A DNA stretch of 64,000 nt from JBHJHP01 sp042219855 (GTDB taxonomy: Bacteria; Bacteroidota; Bacteroidia; Bacteroidales; UBA5342): contig NZ_JBHJHP010000010.1 of assembly GCF_042219855.1 (NCBI RefSeq), positions 62,001 to 126,000 on the forward strand, written 5' to 3'. The notes below the pieces were generated by a model. It saw nothing but the letters and a program-made list of their open reading frames with translations, made no database searches and was not told where the DNA came from. The translations under genes were made by a program, and so were the position numbers. Shown in pieces: positions 50,846 to 60,356 of the stretch (its first letter is position 1; every line of letters begins with the position of its first letter).

Positions 50846-52312
50846 TTATTTTACAAGAATCAATTTATCAGTTTTATATACGGAACGATTGTTCAGAATT
50901 CTGTAGAAGTAAATGCCATGGTTTAAATTATTCAGGTCTATATCAGTATTCTGATTACTAAGTTCAACTTGTATTACATTTTTCCCATTTACATCAAACA
51001 ATTCAAACAGACGGGTATTATCATAATCAGGTAATTTAATCGTTATCATATCTGATGCCGGATTAGGATAGATCTTCACTGAACTTTTCACATGTTGTAC
51101 ATCATTAGCAACCGGAATTTTTGTTATCCCACTTTTGTTGCCTTTAATTATGGAGCCAATTAAATAAGTAAAATGACTTCCCCAGAAAGTAATCTCCTCT
51201 TCATAGACTAAACCTGTCGCTGATGAATAAATTTGTCTGTAACCATAATCACTACTTCCCCCTGAAAGGGTGCAGTCTGAAGCAATTAGTACGTTGTCAT
51301 TAAAAGAGAATTTAGTATATAAAATTGTGTCTTTATTGTTCAAGCTTAAAGCAAAAGGATAAGTTGTGACTAATTCAGAATATTCCAGGCCAGCATCAAC
51401 AAAACTTTTCGCAAAACAAAACGAGCTGGTTGGTGCATTAATAATTTTTCCTTCACGCGCTTTAATGTAAAAAGCTTCCTTTCCTGAATATTTGACGGTG
51501 CCATCCAAATAAAAGGTTTTCCTCTGGAATTCATAATGAACTGAATCGGTTGTTTTGTAGGAACTTATAATCGAATCTATGTAATAGCTTGAATGATAGC
51601 CAGGTCCTGGAATAGTATCTTTGTAATACAGCATATCTCCCGGTTGGAGATTAAAGAAGTCACTAAAGTCAGGTGTATAACCTTTGGAGAGTTCTCCTTT
51701 TTTAAAACCGATCAACTCGAATTCAGGAGGAGGATTCTCAAAATACCCGTTATAATATGCATAGGTGGGAACAAATTTAATGAATCCAAAATGTTTTGAA
51801 AGAATATATTCCATTCCCTCAAAGAGTCCACCCTGGTGTCTGAAAACCTTCACAGAATCTTCAATGCCCCGGAAACTTTGTTTTTCTTTTTTAATGCAGG
51901 TTATAATATGTTCTCCGTTTCCCCAGCTTTCTCCGACTTTACTGTAAGGTTCAAAATGTAAACTACCATATTTATCAGTTTCAATGTTGTAACTATAGAA
52001 ATTAAATTCACCGTTTGCTACCCATGCACTGTCAAACTTATTTGGATGATTGTGATGTTGAATAACCCAATCTGATTTAACCTGTTTGAAGCATGCATCA
52101 TCCAGTTCGGATTTTGCATTAAAGAAGTAAAACTGCATTCCCATGTGAGGTATATCCAGTATAGAATCCATCAAAAAGTTTTCCAGAATAACAGTATCTT
52201 CAAAAACCTGTTTATAATATGAGTTTTGGTTCAAAACAAATGGTTGCCAGTCCTGAGAAAATGTGTACAGGCTTATAAGTATAAAATGTACCAACAGTAA
52301 ACATCTTTTCAT
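50846..52312 (-). CDS. T9SS-exported protein, family unknown (paralogue 3 of 3)
   Basis: This 488-residue protein has a signal peptide (to YTFSQ) and a C-terminal T9SS sorting domain (IYPNPASDMITI, NHGIYFYRI, KTDKLILVK). Residues 12-232 are nearly identical to the neighbour at 52320-53768, while residues 233-395 diverge strongly; GSIIKGNKSGIT is again shared, and the T9SS domain differs. No enzyme motif is recognised; the body is beta-rich. It is the third gene of a three-gene set (gaps of 7 bp), so likely co-transcribed. A 275-bp gap to valS shows no clear element. Confidence 0.7.
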   Translation of the reverse strand: MKRCLLLVHFILISLYTFSQDWQPFVLNQNSYYKQVFEDTVILENFLMDSILDIPHMGMQFYFFNAKSELDDACFKQVKSDWVIQHHNHPNKFDSAWVANGEFNFYSYNIETDKYGSLHFEPYSKVGESWGNGEHIITCIKKEKQSFRGIEDSVKVFRHQGGLFEGMEYILSKHFGFIKFVPTYAYYNGYFENPPPEFELIGFKKGELSKGYTPDFSDFFNLQPGDMLYYKDTIPGPGYHSSYYIDSIISSYKTTDSVHYEFQRKTFYLDGTVKYSGKEAFYIKAREGKIINAPTSSFCFAKSFVDAGLEYSELVTTYPFALSLNNKDTILYTKFSFNDNVLIASDCTLSGGSSDYGYRQIYSSATGLVYEEEITFWGSHFTYLIGSIIKGNKSGITKIPVANDVQHVKSSVKIYPNPASDMITIKLPDYDNTRLFELFDVNGKNVIQVELSNQNTDIDLNNLNHGIYFYRILNNRSVYKTDKLILVK

Positions 52313-52319
52313 TTTGAAT

Positions 52320-53768
52320 TTACCTTTTGATCAGTTTGTCGGTTTTATAAATGGCATTTGAACTGCGAAGGGTATAGATATATATACCCGGTTTAAGATC
52401 GTTTAGTTCAATTCTTTCAGAATCTGATTTTAGTTCTTTTTCAATTATTTGTATTCCGTTTAAATCCGTTAATTCAAAGAATATATCCTCAGTTACATTG
52501 TTACTTACGATGGTAATGACGTCTGATGTCGGGTTAGGATAAAGCTTTACATAACTTTTTACCGGTATTACTTCGGTGGTTAATGGAATTTGTGTTATCC
52601 CACTTTTGTTGCCTTTAATTATGGAGCCAATTAAATACGAAAACGTAACAGTTGAATAGGTAAATTCTTCTTCATATACAACGCCTGTGGCAGAAGATAC
52701 AATTTGTAAATCGCTGTAATCTGACATTTCAGAAAGTAAACAATTTGTATTATCAATTATTCTGCCGGGGAAATAAAACTTGGTAAAAGTAGCTGTATCA
52801 TCATTTGTTATACTTAACGCGTAAGAATAAGTTCTAATGATTTCAGAAGAATTCTCATAGTACTTTGGGACTATACAAAACGAGCTGGTTGATGCACTAA
52901 TAATTTTACCGTCTTTAGCACGTGTGAAGAAGTAATCTCGCTCAGATAAACTGAAATCATTTCTTTCCCTGTTATAAATTTTACGTTGGACCGTATAATG
53001 AACAGAATCAGTGGATTTGAACGTATTGATTATAGAATCAATATGAAAATATAAATCAAAATGCGGTACGGAATCTTTGTAATACAGCATATCTCCCGGT
53101 TGGAGATTAAAGAAGTCACTAAAGTCAGGTGTATAACCTTTGGAGAGTTCTCCTTTTTTAAAGCCGATCAACTCGAATTCAGGAGGAGGATTCTCAAAAT
53201 ACCCGTTATAATATGCATAAGTGGGAACAAATTTTATGAATCCAAAATGTTTTGAAAGAATATATTCCATTCCCTCAAAGAGTCCACCCTGGTGTCTGAA
53301 TATCTTCACAGAATCTTCAATGCCCCGGAAACTTTGTTTTTCTTTCTTTATACAGGTTATAATATGTTCTCCGCTTCCCCAGCTTTCTCCGACTTTACTG
53401 TAAGGTTCAAAATGCAAACTACCATATTTATCAGTTTCAATGTTGTAACTATAGAAATTAAATTCACCGTTCGCTACCCACGCACTATCAAACTTATTTG
53501 GATGATTGTGATGTTGAATATCCCAATCTGATTTAACCTGTTTGAAGCATGCATCATCCAGTTCGGATTTTGCATTAAAGAGGTAGAATTGCATACCCAT
53601 TTGAGCTATATCCATCAATGAATCCATCAAAAAATTTTCCAGAATAATGGTATCTTTAAAAACCTGTTTATAATATGAGTTTTGGTTCAAAACAAATGGT
53701 TGCCAATCCTGAGAAAATATGTACAGGCTTATAAGTATAAAATTTGCCAACAGTAAATATCTTTTCAT
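52320..53768 (-). CDS. T9SS-exported protein, family unknown (paralogue 2 of 3)
   Basis: This 482-residue secreted protein has a signal peptide (to YIFSQ), an N-terminal half almost identical to the gene at 50846-52312 and a T9SS domain that instead matches the gene at 53776-55227 (LYPNPTSDVITI, SNNVTEDIFFELTDLNG, PGIYIYTLRSSN). The middle (about 235-390) is unique. So its parts have different closest relatives, suggesting gene conversion within the tandem set. Function is unknown; T9SS cargo of this type is often surface-exposed or secreted. The set may be antigenically variable proteins, but that is a guess. Confidence 0.7.
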   Translation of the reverse strand: MKRYLLLANFILISLYIFSQDWQPFVLNQNSYYKQVFKDTIILENFLMDSLMDIAQMGMQFYLFNAKSELDDACFKQVKSDWDIQHHNHPNKFDSAWVANGEFNFYSYNIETDKYGSLHFEPYSKVGESWGSGEHIITCIKKEKQSFRGIEDSVKIFRHQGGLFEGMEYILSKHFGFIKFVPTYAYYNGYFENPPPEFELIGFKKGELSKGYTPDFSDFFNLQPGDMLYYKDSVPHFDLYFHIDSIINTFKSTDSVHYTVQRKIYNRERNDFSLSERDYFFTRAKDGKIISASTSSFCIVPKYYENSSEIIRTYSYALSITNDDTATFTKFYFPGRIIDNTNCLLSEMSDYSDLQIVSSATGVVYEEEFTYSTVTFSYLIGSIIKGNKSGITQIPLTTEVIPVKSYVKLYPNPTSDVITIVSNNVTEDIFFELTDLNGIQIIEKELKSDSERIELNDLKPGIYIYTLRSSNAIYKTDKLIKR

Positions 53769-53775
53769 TTAGAAT

Positions 53776-55227
53776 TTACTTTTTGATCAGTTTATCGGTT
53801 TTATAAATGGTATTTGAACTGCGAATGGTATAGATATATATACCCGGTTCAAGATCGTTTAGTTCAATTTTTTCAGAATCTGATTTTAGTTCTTTTTCAA
53901 TTATTTGTCTTCCGTTTAAATCCGTTATTTCAAAGAAAATCTTCTCCGTTACATTGTTACTTTCGATGGTAATGACGTCTGATGCCGGGTTAGGATAAAG
54001 CTTAATTAAGTCTTCAACTTGTTTTTCATCAATTGCCGTAATCTCCAATGGCGTTCCCCATTCTTTATCTCCCTTTTTGTAGTAAACCAGTTTTCGCTGT
54101 GCATATCCCATACTAAAGAAATTATCACAATAATAATATGGTCCTCCCAGTTCCTTGTAATACGTATACATTGGGTTACATCCATCCCAGCAACAGTTTG
54201 ACCAGCAGCTGTCCTCTGTCTTATATATTTCAGGTACAAAAGAGTTGTCAATTTTTACACTATCAGAAATCATTCGGTATGAATTAGCACTCCAGTCATC
54301 AATAATTGGTTCATTGGGCAGATACCGGTCAAAAGTGGAATCTGGTTTTATAATTTGTGTTATTGTATCATGAATGTAAGTGTAGTTTTCTCCATTGTAA
54401 TTTTTGTAATAAAGTTTTTCCTGTCTTTCAATTAAATAGGTTATGGAATCTGATGCTACTGTTTTGTCAAGATAATTGTATATTATTTTAAAGCTATGGC
54501 CTGAACCTTCATTAAATGATTCATCCAAAATATGAAGTTCATTACCAGCATCAAAATCATTAATATCAAAACGGGATAGGTTTTGAACACCAATTTTGGG
54601 GCTGGAAAGTCCAGCTAATTTGTATGAATCTGAAACTGTTTGAAAATAACCATATTCCTCATCTGATAAAGTGAAATAAAACATATCAAAGGTTTGTACA
54701 ATACCATAGCTTTTACTGATTTTCATCTGCCAGCTACTCATCTTATTTAATTCTGCCGGATTCATGTTTTTATCATAAGCTACAAAGTCAATTGTTTTTA
54801 CGGAGTCAATAAGTCCCATAAAATGCAAAGTGTCGTGTTTTGTTATGGCAGCTTTTATCGTTAAGGAATCAGGAATATAAAAGGCTGTCCATTCGTCGTT
54901 AAGTTTGGCCCGGGTTTCGATGCGGATGGTATCATGGTTTTTGTTAAAGAATAAATTGGTTCCGTTATCCTTAACGATGACTTTCCCTCCGATCCATGAG
55001 TCACCGTAGGGTGTAAAACAATCGTAATCCAGCTGCCGGATGCTTTTCATCGGGTATAAAACTGAATCACTGTCAAATTTCGTCGAATCAATTTTAATGC
55101 AACTGATATATCCGTAATCCCCTTCAAAGTATGAAATGCGGTTTGAGATAACAGTCTGGTAATTCTGTGCTGATAGTGCTGACATCCACAAAGTCAAAAA
55201 AATGGTGAAAATTTTAACAGATTTCAT
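53776..55227 (-). CDS. T9SS-exported protein, family unknown (paralogue 1 of 3)
   Basis: This 483-residue protein has a signal peptide (MKSVKIFTIFLTLW to LSAQ) and a T9SS sorting domain nearly identical to that of the next gene (LYPNPASDVITI, EKELKSDSEKIELNDL, PGIYIYTIRSSNTIYK). Its body is only distantly related to the other two. CWSNCCWDGC, with four clustered cysteines (about residue 365), is unusual for T9SS cargo. The frame is open to 55251, but ATG 55227 starts at the signal peptide and is preferred. It is the first gene of the three-gene set; a 99-bp divergent gap separates it from the VOC gene. Confidence 0.7.
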   Translation of the reverse strand: MKSVKIFTIFLTLWMSALSAQNYQTVISNRISYFEGDYGYISCIKIDSTKFDSDSVLYPMKSIRQLDYDCFTPYGDSWIGGKVIVKDNGTNLFFNKNHDTIRIETRAKLNDEWTAFYIPDSLTIKAAITKHDTLHFMGLIDSVKTIDFVAYDKNMNPAELNKMSSWQMKISKSYGIVQTFDMFYFTLSDEEYGYFQTVSDSYKLAGLSSPKIGVQNLSRFDINDFDAGNELHILDESFNEGSGHSFKIIYNYLDKTVASDSITYLIERQEKLYYKNYNGENYTYIHDTITQIIKPDSTFDRYLPNEPIIDDWSANSYRMISDSVKIDNSFVPEIYKTEDSCWSNCCWDGCNPMYTYYKELGGPYYYCDNFFSMGYAQRKLVYYKKGDKEWGTPLEITAIDEKQVEDLIKLYPNPASDVITIESNNVTEKIFFEITDLNGRQIIEKELKSDSEKIELNDLEPGIYIYTIRSSNTIYKTDKLIKK

Positions 55228-55326
55228 GCGGTTTAAATTTAACTGATGCAAACAAATTGATTTTCCAGGTCGTTTAATAGTTTAAAGGTATAAAATTTTC
55301 TAATACAGTTATCTATTATTCTTCTT

Positions 55327-55701
55327 ATGATGAGGTTAAGATGTGCAAGACACACGGATCAATTAGATATAATTGTCAAATTCTATCAACAAATTCTGGG
55401 ATTAGATGTAATTGGTTCATTTAAGGATCACCAAGGCTATGATGGTGTATTTTTAGGATTGCCAGGAGCAGACTGGCATCTGGAATTCACAACTTCAGAA
55501 CAAAAGCCTGAACACATTCCTGATCACGATGATCTTTTGGTTTTTTATCCGGACTCAGAACAGGAATACCAGCGAATTATAAAAGCCATAGAGGAAAACC
55601 ATATCGCATCAGAAGTTCCGGTAAATCCATACTGGCAGGAAAATGGTGTCATGATAAAAGACCCGGATGGTTTTTTGATTGTAATCAGAAAATTTACCTA
55701 A
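55327..55701 (+). CDS. VOC-superfamily protein (glyoxalase-like)
   Basis: This 124-residue protein has the paired beta-alpha-beta-beta-beta pattern of the vicinal-oxygen-chelate fold: VKFYQQILGLDVIG, then WHLEF and the end KDPDGFLIVIRK. Candidate metal ligands are H9 (CARHTD), H51 (DWHLEF) and the acidic residue near the C-terminus. It resembles YycE-like dioxygenase/glyoxalase-family members. The substrate is unknown. ATG 55327 or 55330 could start it. It is a single gene divergent from the T9SS set. A 156-bp gap to the next gene shows no clear element. Confidence 0.8.
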   Translation: MMRLRCARHTDQLDIIVKFYQQILGLDVIGSFKDHQGYDGVFLGLPGADWHLEFTTSEQKPEHIPDHDDLLVFYPDSEQEYQRIIKAIEENHIASEVPVNPYWQENGVMIKDPDGFLIVIRKFT

Positions 55702-55857
55702 GTAATTACGACCTGGTTTGTTCAATAGTCTTAAGATTTCAGCAAGTTCATTAATTTATTATTGCGTCTTTTTAATTTAGTTTCTTTCTAAATAATTTCA
55801 AGCTGTATTAAACAAACTTTGTTTTATCCGGTTTAGTTGACATAATAATACAATGGG

Positions 55858-57669
55858 ATGAAGAAAACATTTGGATTACTGAATGAAGAGGAGCAGGAAC
55901 TGTTGAACCAGCTTGTGGAAGGGATGACAAAGGAACAATTGTTATGGACCAGCGGTTACCTGGCAGGTAAAAGTGAAAAGGATAAAAAAACAATAAAAAA
56001 AGAAAGACCCGACATGCCCAATATCCAGGTACTCTATGGAACACACTCAGGTAACAGTGAAGTAATTTCTGAAAAACTGTTGCAGTCAGCGAAAAATAAC
56101 GGTTTGGATATGAAAATATCCCTGATGGAAAAATTTGAGTATAGAAATACGCCGTTACTCCAAAACTTAATAATTATTGTCAGTACCCATGGTGAAGGTG
56201 AACCACCTTCAAATGCAATGGGATTTCTTGATTTTTTACGCGATAAGGATACGCCTGAAATGCCCGGTCTGCACTTTGCCGTGCTGGGATTAGGTGATTC
56301 AACCTATGCCAATTTTAGCCAGGCAGGTGTTGATTTTCATAAGGCGTTAAAGAAATTAAAGGCTCAACCTATTATGCCGGTACGTAAGTGTGACGCTGAA
56401 TTTATGCCCGAGGCTCAGAAATGGATGGATCAGATTATCAATCATTTCTCAGGAACTTCTGTTGTGCTTAGGCCTGAGAAAGCAGACATACCAGCGGGAG
56501 GACCCGTTTTAAACGGAGTGGCTAATGCCGGTTTTACAGTGCCATCATTTAAACGTGTTTATGACCGGAATAATCCGTTTTACGCCAGGATTCTTAAAAA
56601 GAAACTTTTAAATGGAGATGGTTCAGACAAGGAGGTTTATCATTTTGAACTCTCGATACGTGATTCCGGATTTACATACCAGCCCGGAGATACATTAAGC
56701 ATTGTAGGTGACAATCCACCGTCGCTTGTAGAAGCCATTCTGGATAAATTCAGTTTCGGCAGGGATGAAGAAGTTGTATTGGATAAACAGATGTTTACGC
56801 TTTACCATGCATTGAGGAATTATCTTGAAATAACGGTGATCAATCCGGTAATACTGGATCGATATAACAGGTTTGCAGGTTCTAAGGAGTTGACTGATTT
56901 AATCAATGATCCGGTTCAACTGGCAGATTATTTATACGGAAGTGATGTGCTGGATTTGCTGACTGATTTTCCGGCAAAACTAAACGCGCAGGAACTCGTT
57001 TCAGTATTAAGAAAACTGCCACCAAGAAAGTATTCCATCGCTTCAAGCTTTGATGCTCATCCCGGTGAAGCTCATATAACTGTTGCTGCGGTTCGGTTTG
57101 AAAAAAAAGAACGGATTCGTGAAGGGGCAATATCAACATTTGTTGTCGACCGGGTAAAAGAAGGGGACAGAATTCCGGTGTTTGTTCAGAATAAAAAGAA
57201 ATTCAAAATGCCTGAGGATAAGTCAATCCCGATTATTATGATAGGCCCAGGAACCGGAATTGCACCGTTTCGTGCCTTTATTCAGCAGAGAAAACATGAC
57301 GGTATAAAGAAAGGTACCTGGTTGTTTTTCGGGGATCAGCATGAAAAAACTGATTTTTTATACGGTGATGAATGGAACAAGCTAAAGGCTGAAGGCTATC
57401 TGCAGAAACTGGATCTGGCTTTTAGTCGCGACCAGGATGAAAAAATATATGTGCAGCACCGTTTGCTTCAGAAATCAGAGAAAGTCTGGAAATGGCTACA
57501 AAAAGGAGCCAGCATTTATGTTTGTGGTGATAAAAAGAAGATGGCAACTGATGTTCATCTTGCCTTGCTTGATATTGTGCGGAATGAGGGGAAAATGGAC
57601 ATCAATACGGCCAAACAGTATCTGAACAGTTTAGCATCAGATAACAGGTATCAGAAAGATGTTTACTAG
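55858..57669 (+). CDS. CysJ-like diflavin reductase (sulfite reductase flavoprotein alpha)
   Basis: This 603-residue NADPH-dependent diflavin reductase moves electrons from NADPH through FAD and FMN. An N-terminal helical segment of about 50 residues precedes the FMN-binding flavodoxin domain (YGTHSGNSE near residue 60, STHGEGEPPSNA, GLGDSTYANF), then the FAD domain (RKYSIASS, near residue 389) and the NAD(P) domain (GPGTGIAPFRAF, near residue 463; YVCGD). The partner hemoprotein CysI is not adjacent, so electron acceptor is open. Order and length fit CysJ. It converges on the DUF5686 gene with an 8-bp gap and no visible terminator. Confidence 0.88.
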   Translation: MKKTFGLLNEEEQELLNQLVEGMTKEQLLWTSGYLAGKSEKDKKTIKKERPDMPNIQVLYGTHSGNSEVISEKLLQSAKNNGLDMKISLMEKFEYRNTPLLQNLIIIVSTHGEGEPPSNAMGFLDFLRDKDTPEMPGLHFAVLGLGDSTYANFSQAGVDFHKALKKLKAQPIMPVRKCDAEFMPEAQKWMDQIINHFSGTSVVLRPEKADIPAGGPVLNGVANAGFTVPSFKRVYDRNNPFYARILKKKLLNGDGSDKEVYHFELSIRDSGFTYQPGDTLSIVGDNPPSLVEAILDKFSFGRDEEVVLDKQMFTLYHALRNYLEITVINPVILDRYNRFAGSKELTDLINDPVQLADYLYGSDVLDLLTDFPAKLNAQELVSVLRKLPPRKYSIASSFDAHPGEAHITVAAVRFEKKERIREGAISTFVVDRVKEGDRIPVFVQNKKKFKMPEDKSIPIIMIGPGTGIAPFRAFIQQRKHDGIKKGTWLFFGDQHEKTDFLYGDEWNKLKAEGYLQKLDLAFSRDQDEKIYVQHRLLQKSEKVWKWLQKGASIYVCGDKKKMATDVHLALLDIVRNEGKMDINTAKQYLNSLASDNRYQKDVY

Positions 57670-57677
57670 AGTAGCCG

Positions 57678-60131
57678 TTAGAAGCGGATGTGCAGTGATA
57701 CCCGGATTCCCCAGTCGGGGATGTTGTCAGTGTGATTCAGATAGTTAAGCCGCCAGATGGAGTCGATACGAATAAGCTGAAAGATATTTTCAATACCTGC
57801 AGATGCCTCCATGTAAGGCTCTTTCCCAATGCCTGTAAGTCCGTCTGGAAAAAGAATCTGACGGTGTTTTGTATCGCTGAGTTCGCCGTAAAGGATCTTA
57901 AAGCCACCGACTTCTCTTAATTTCAATGCCCGGAATAAGGGGATCTTATTCAGAAAGAAACCCTGAAAATGATGCTCAATAAATAAACTGGCATACTTAT
58001 CACTTGCAAATTCATAATAATTCATCAGGTTAAAAGCATACAGATCATTGGTCAGCGTTTCGTTACCTTCATGAAGCTTCAATAAAGGAAACGGAACACT
58101 ACCTAAAACCGTTCCCGCCTGCAAATAATAGAGTGTATAGCCAATAGGATTGATGGGAAGCTTGTCAAATATGTCAAGATGAATCCTGCCATAGATGTAA
58201 TCAGTCTTATTCAGCCTGACACTGCCAATACCGGTATACACGTTAAATATCGGGCGTTTGCTTCCCAGGCTGATTCGTTGAAAATCACCCGGAATAAAGG
58301 TTTCCCCGATGGCAATGTGTGTATTGATACCAACTTCCTTATTATACAATGCTTTTGCTTCTGTACTGTCCGGTTCGTAAAACGGTACATTCCTTCCCGG
58401 ACGAATATATTGCCATTTAAAAATACCTGTGGTATTCAAACCTGTAAACCATTCGTGCTGATACTGAACATCCAGCTGGTCAGTCAGGGTAAGTTTATTA
58501 TTCGGGTTTCTGCTGATCAGCGATGACAGAAAGTTATCTTCCATAAAGGCATTCTGGCTTTTCCCAAGAAGCTGGTTGTCATGTTCAAAATGCATACTGA
58601 GTACTTTCATGGGCTGTTTATTAAAATAATAATACCCGCCCACACTGTATTTCATGTGATTGTCTTTAAAGCCATATGCAATGTAGCCATCCAGCCGTAG
58701 TTTTTCGTTAAATTCTTTTGTTGTACGACCACCAAGCCTTATTCTGTTGCCTTCTATCGGATTATAGCTGTACATATAAAAGTAAGGGCCAATTTCAAAT
58801 TTGCCTAAATCCTTGTAGCCGAAAATAATAGTCTCCACGATTTCTGTTATGGATTTAAATTTAGGAACGTTCTGCAAAGAGTCCACCATATCATAGATGC
58901 CCTGTTCCCTGATGTTTAGTCGCTCCGGTCTTTCATTTGTCCAGTATTCCGGCGGATGGTGGAGGGCATCTTTTTCAACTTTTGTCTGAAACGGACTGGC
59001 CATTAAATCTTCCGGCGGTTCTGCGAATTCAAAATCCTGGTATACCGAGGTTTTTCGACCGATAATACCTATTGTTCTGTTTTTATTGTTTCCTTCCACA
59101 TTAAAATCGGCCAGAATTTCTTCCTTCTCCGGAATGCACATGCTGTCTTTTAAAACATACATTTTGCGTATTTCCAGCTTATTTAAAAAATTGATGTTGG
59201 CCTTGGTTGAAATACTCATATCAATTTTGTAAACCGCAAAAAGGGAATCTATAACCCACATAGAGCCTTCAAATGCAGCTTCATGAGCCAGGCGGGGTTT
59301 GAAATCAATTTTATACAGCTTTAAATCTCCTGAATTAAGGCTATCTGCCAGGTAGTACCGGTAAAATAAATTCCACTGATCATTAATGGGAGAAATCAGG
59401 CCAATATTATCCACATTTATGAAATTTTTGTAGATATTGAAGTCCTGGTAAAATTTACCGGTGAACTGGGTAATTGTTTTAGTTCTGACACCCGATAAAC
59501 GGTTTGCAAGGATTACTTCCTTTGATGCATTTTCTTCTTTTGAATGGTAGTATTTTGAAACGGATTCAGTTATAAATACAGGCAGGTATGGCACACTGTC
59601 ATCCGGCAGTGTATCCAGGTTCTCAAACACAAATTCCATATCCTCCCAAAACTTCTTGTTTTTCTTTGGTTTGCCCAGATTTTTAAGATCGACTTCAAGT
59701 TTATTGTACACTTTACTTTGCCATGAAGGAAAGTTATCCGGATCATTTAAGGATTTATTCTGAATGATGTTTCTAAGAATTGGATGCGCCGGATTTTCAC
59801 CGGGTAAAACACTCACTTCATTTAAAGAATAGACGTTTTCCTGTAGCGGAATGGTTACATGTTGTCCCGTATAGGGCCTGATAGGAATGACTCTGGTCGT
59901 ATAGCCTACAGCCGAAATGGATAGCGTATCGAGCGTCCGGTAAGATGTAATTCTGAAATTTCCGTATTCATCAGAAGTTGTGCCTTCTGTTGTCCCTTTT
60001 AAAACAATGTTAGCGAAAGGAACCGGTTCACGTTTCGTATCTACAATAGTTCCGGATATTACGGTTTGACCCTTTAAGGATCCGGTCACCAGTAACAGCA
60101 TCAACGATATGTAATACAGCAGTGATTTCAT
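57678..60131 (-). CDS. DUF5686-type outer-membrane protein with carboxypeptidase-regulatory domain
   Basis: This 817-residue protein has a signal peptide (to SLKGQ) and a CarboxypepD_reg domain (ISGTIVDTKREPVPFANIVLKG to about residue 110), followed by a conserved region (AHPILRNIIQNKSLNDP, YNKLEVDL, FLPVFITES-like, RLSGVRTK) and an extended C-terminal barrel with aromatic strands ending RVSLHIRF. This is the plan of DUF5686-family envelope proteins found widely in Bacteroidota. Function is unknown; a surface transporter or assembly role is often assumed. The open frame begins at 60149, but ATG 60131 (MKSLLYYIS) starts the signal peptide. Confidence 0.82.
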   Translation of the reverse strand: MKSLLYYISLMLLLVTGSLKGQTVISGTIVDTKREPVPFANIVLKGTTEGTTSDEYGNFRITSYRTLDTLSISAVGYTTRVIPIRPYTGQHVTIPLQENVYSLNEVSVLPGENPAHPILRNIIQNKSLNDPDNFPSWQSKVYNKLEVDLKNLGKPKKNKKFWEDMEFVFENLDTLPDDSVPYLPVFITESVSKYYHSKEENASKEVILANRLSGVRTKTITQFTGKFYQDFNIYKNFINVDNIGLISPINDQWNLFYRYYLADSLNSGDLKLYKIDFKPRLAHEAAFEGSMWVIDSLFAVYKIDMSISTKANINFLNKLEIRKMYVLKDSMCIPEKEEILADFNVEGNNKNRTIGIIGRKTSVYQDFEFAEPPEDLMASPFQTKVEKDALHHPPEYWTNERPERLNIREQGIYDMVDSLQNVPKFKSITEIVETIIFGYKDLGKFEIGPYFYMYSYNPIEGNRIRLGGRTTKEFNEKLRLDGYIAYGFKDNHMKYSVGGYYYFNKQPMKVLSMHFEHDNQLLGKSQNAFMEDNFLSSLISRNPNNKLTLTDQLDVQYQHEWFTGLNTTGIFKWQYIRPGRNVPFYEPDSTEAKALYNKEVGINTHIAIGETFIPGDFQRISLGSKRPIFNVYTGIGSVRLNKTDYIYGRIHLDIFDKLPINPIGYTLYYLQAGTVLGSVPFPLLKLHEGNETLTNDLYAFNLMNYYEFASDKYASLFIEHHFQGFFLNKIPLFRALKLREVGGFKILYGELSDTKHRQILFPDGLTGIGKEPYMEASAGIENIFQLIRIDSIWRLNYLNHTDNIPDWGIRVSLHIRF

Positions 60132-60282
60132 TTTGTTGTCAAGATACAAATATTGACTTTTATTAGGGAGTAATGCCGGTAGACTTTTAGATTTATTTTA
60201 ACTCGATTGTATTTTTTCGGTATGTCGATAACGTAAATGTATTAAAAATACTTAAGTTTAAGACAATATAAACTTCTCTATC

Positions 60283-60313
60283 TTGCCTTCTCAGCCTTTT
60301 TTAACTATATTTG
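60283..60313 (+). promoter_or_regulatory. Bacteroidota-type promoter of the ferritin gene
   Basis: TTG at 60283-60285 and TATATTTG at 60306-60313 (TAnnTTTG) are 20 bp apart. The ATG at 60357 follows 43 bp after the -7 box. No Fur-box-like repeat is evident. Confidence 0.6.
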
Positions 60314-60356
60314 AGCAACGAAAACTCCCAATTATAACCCAATAAAATATTCAGAT

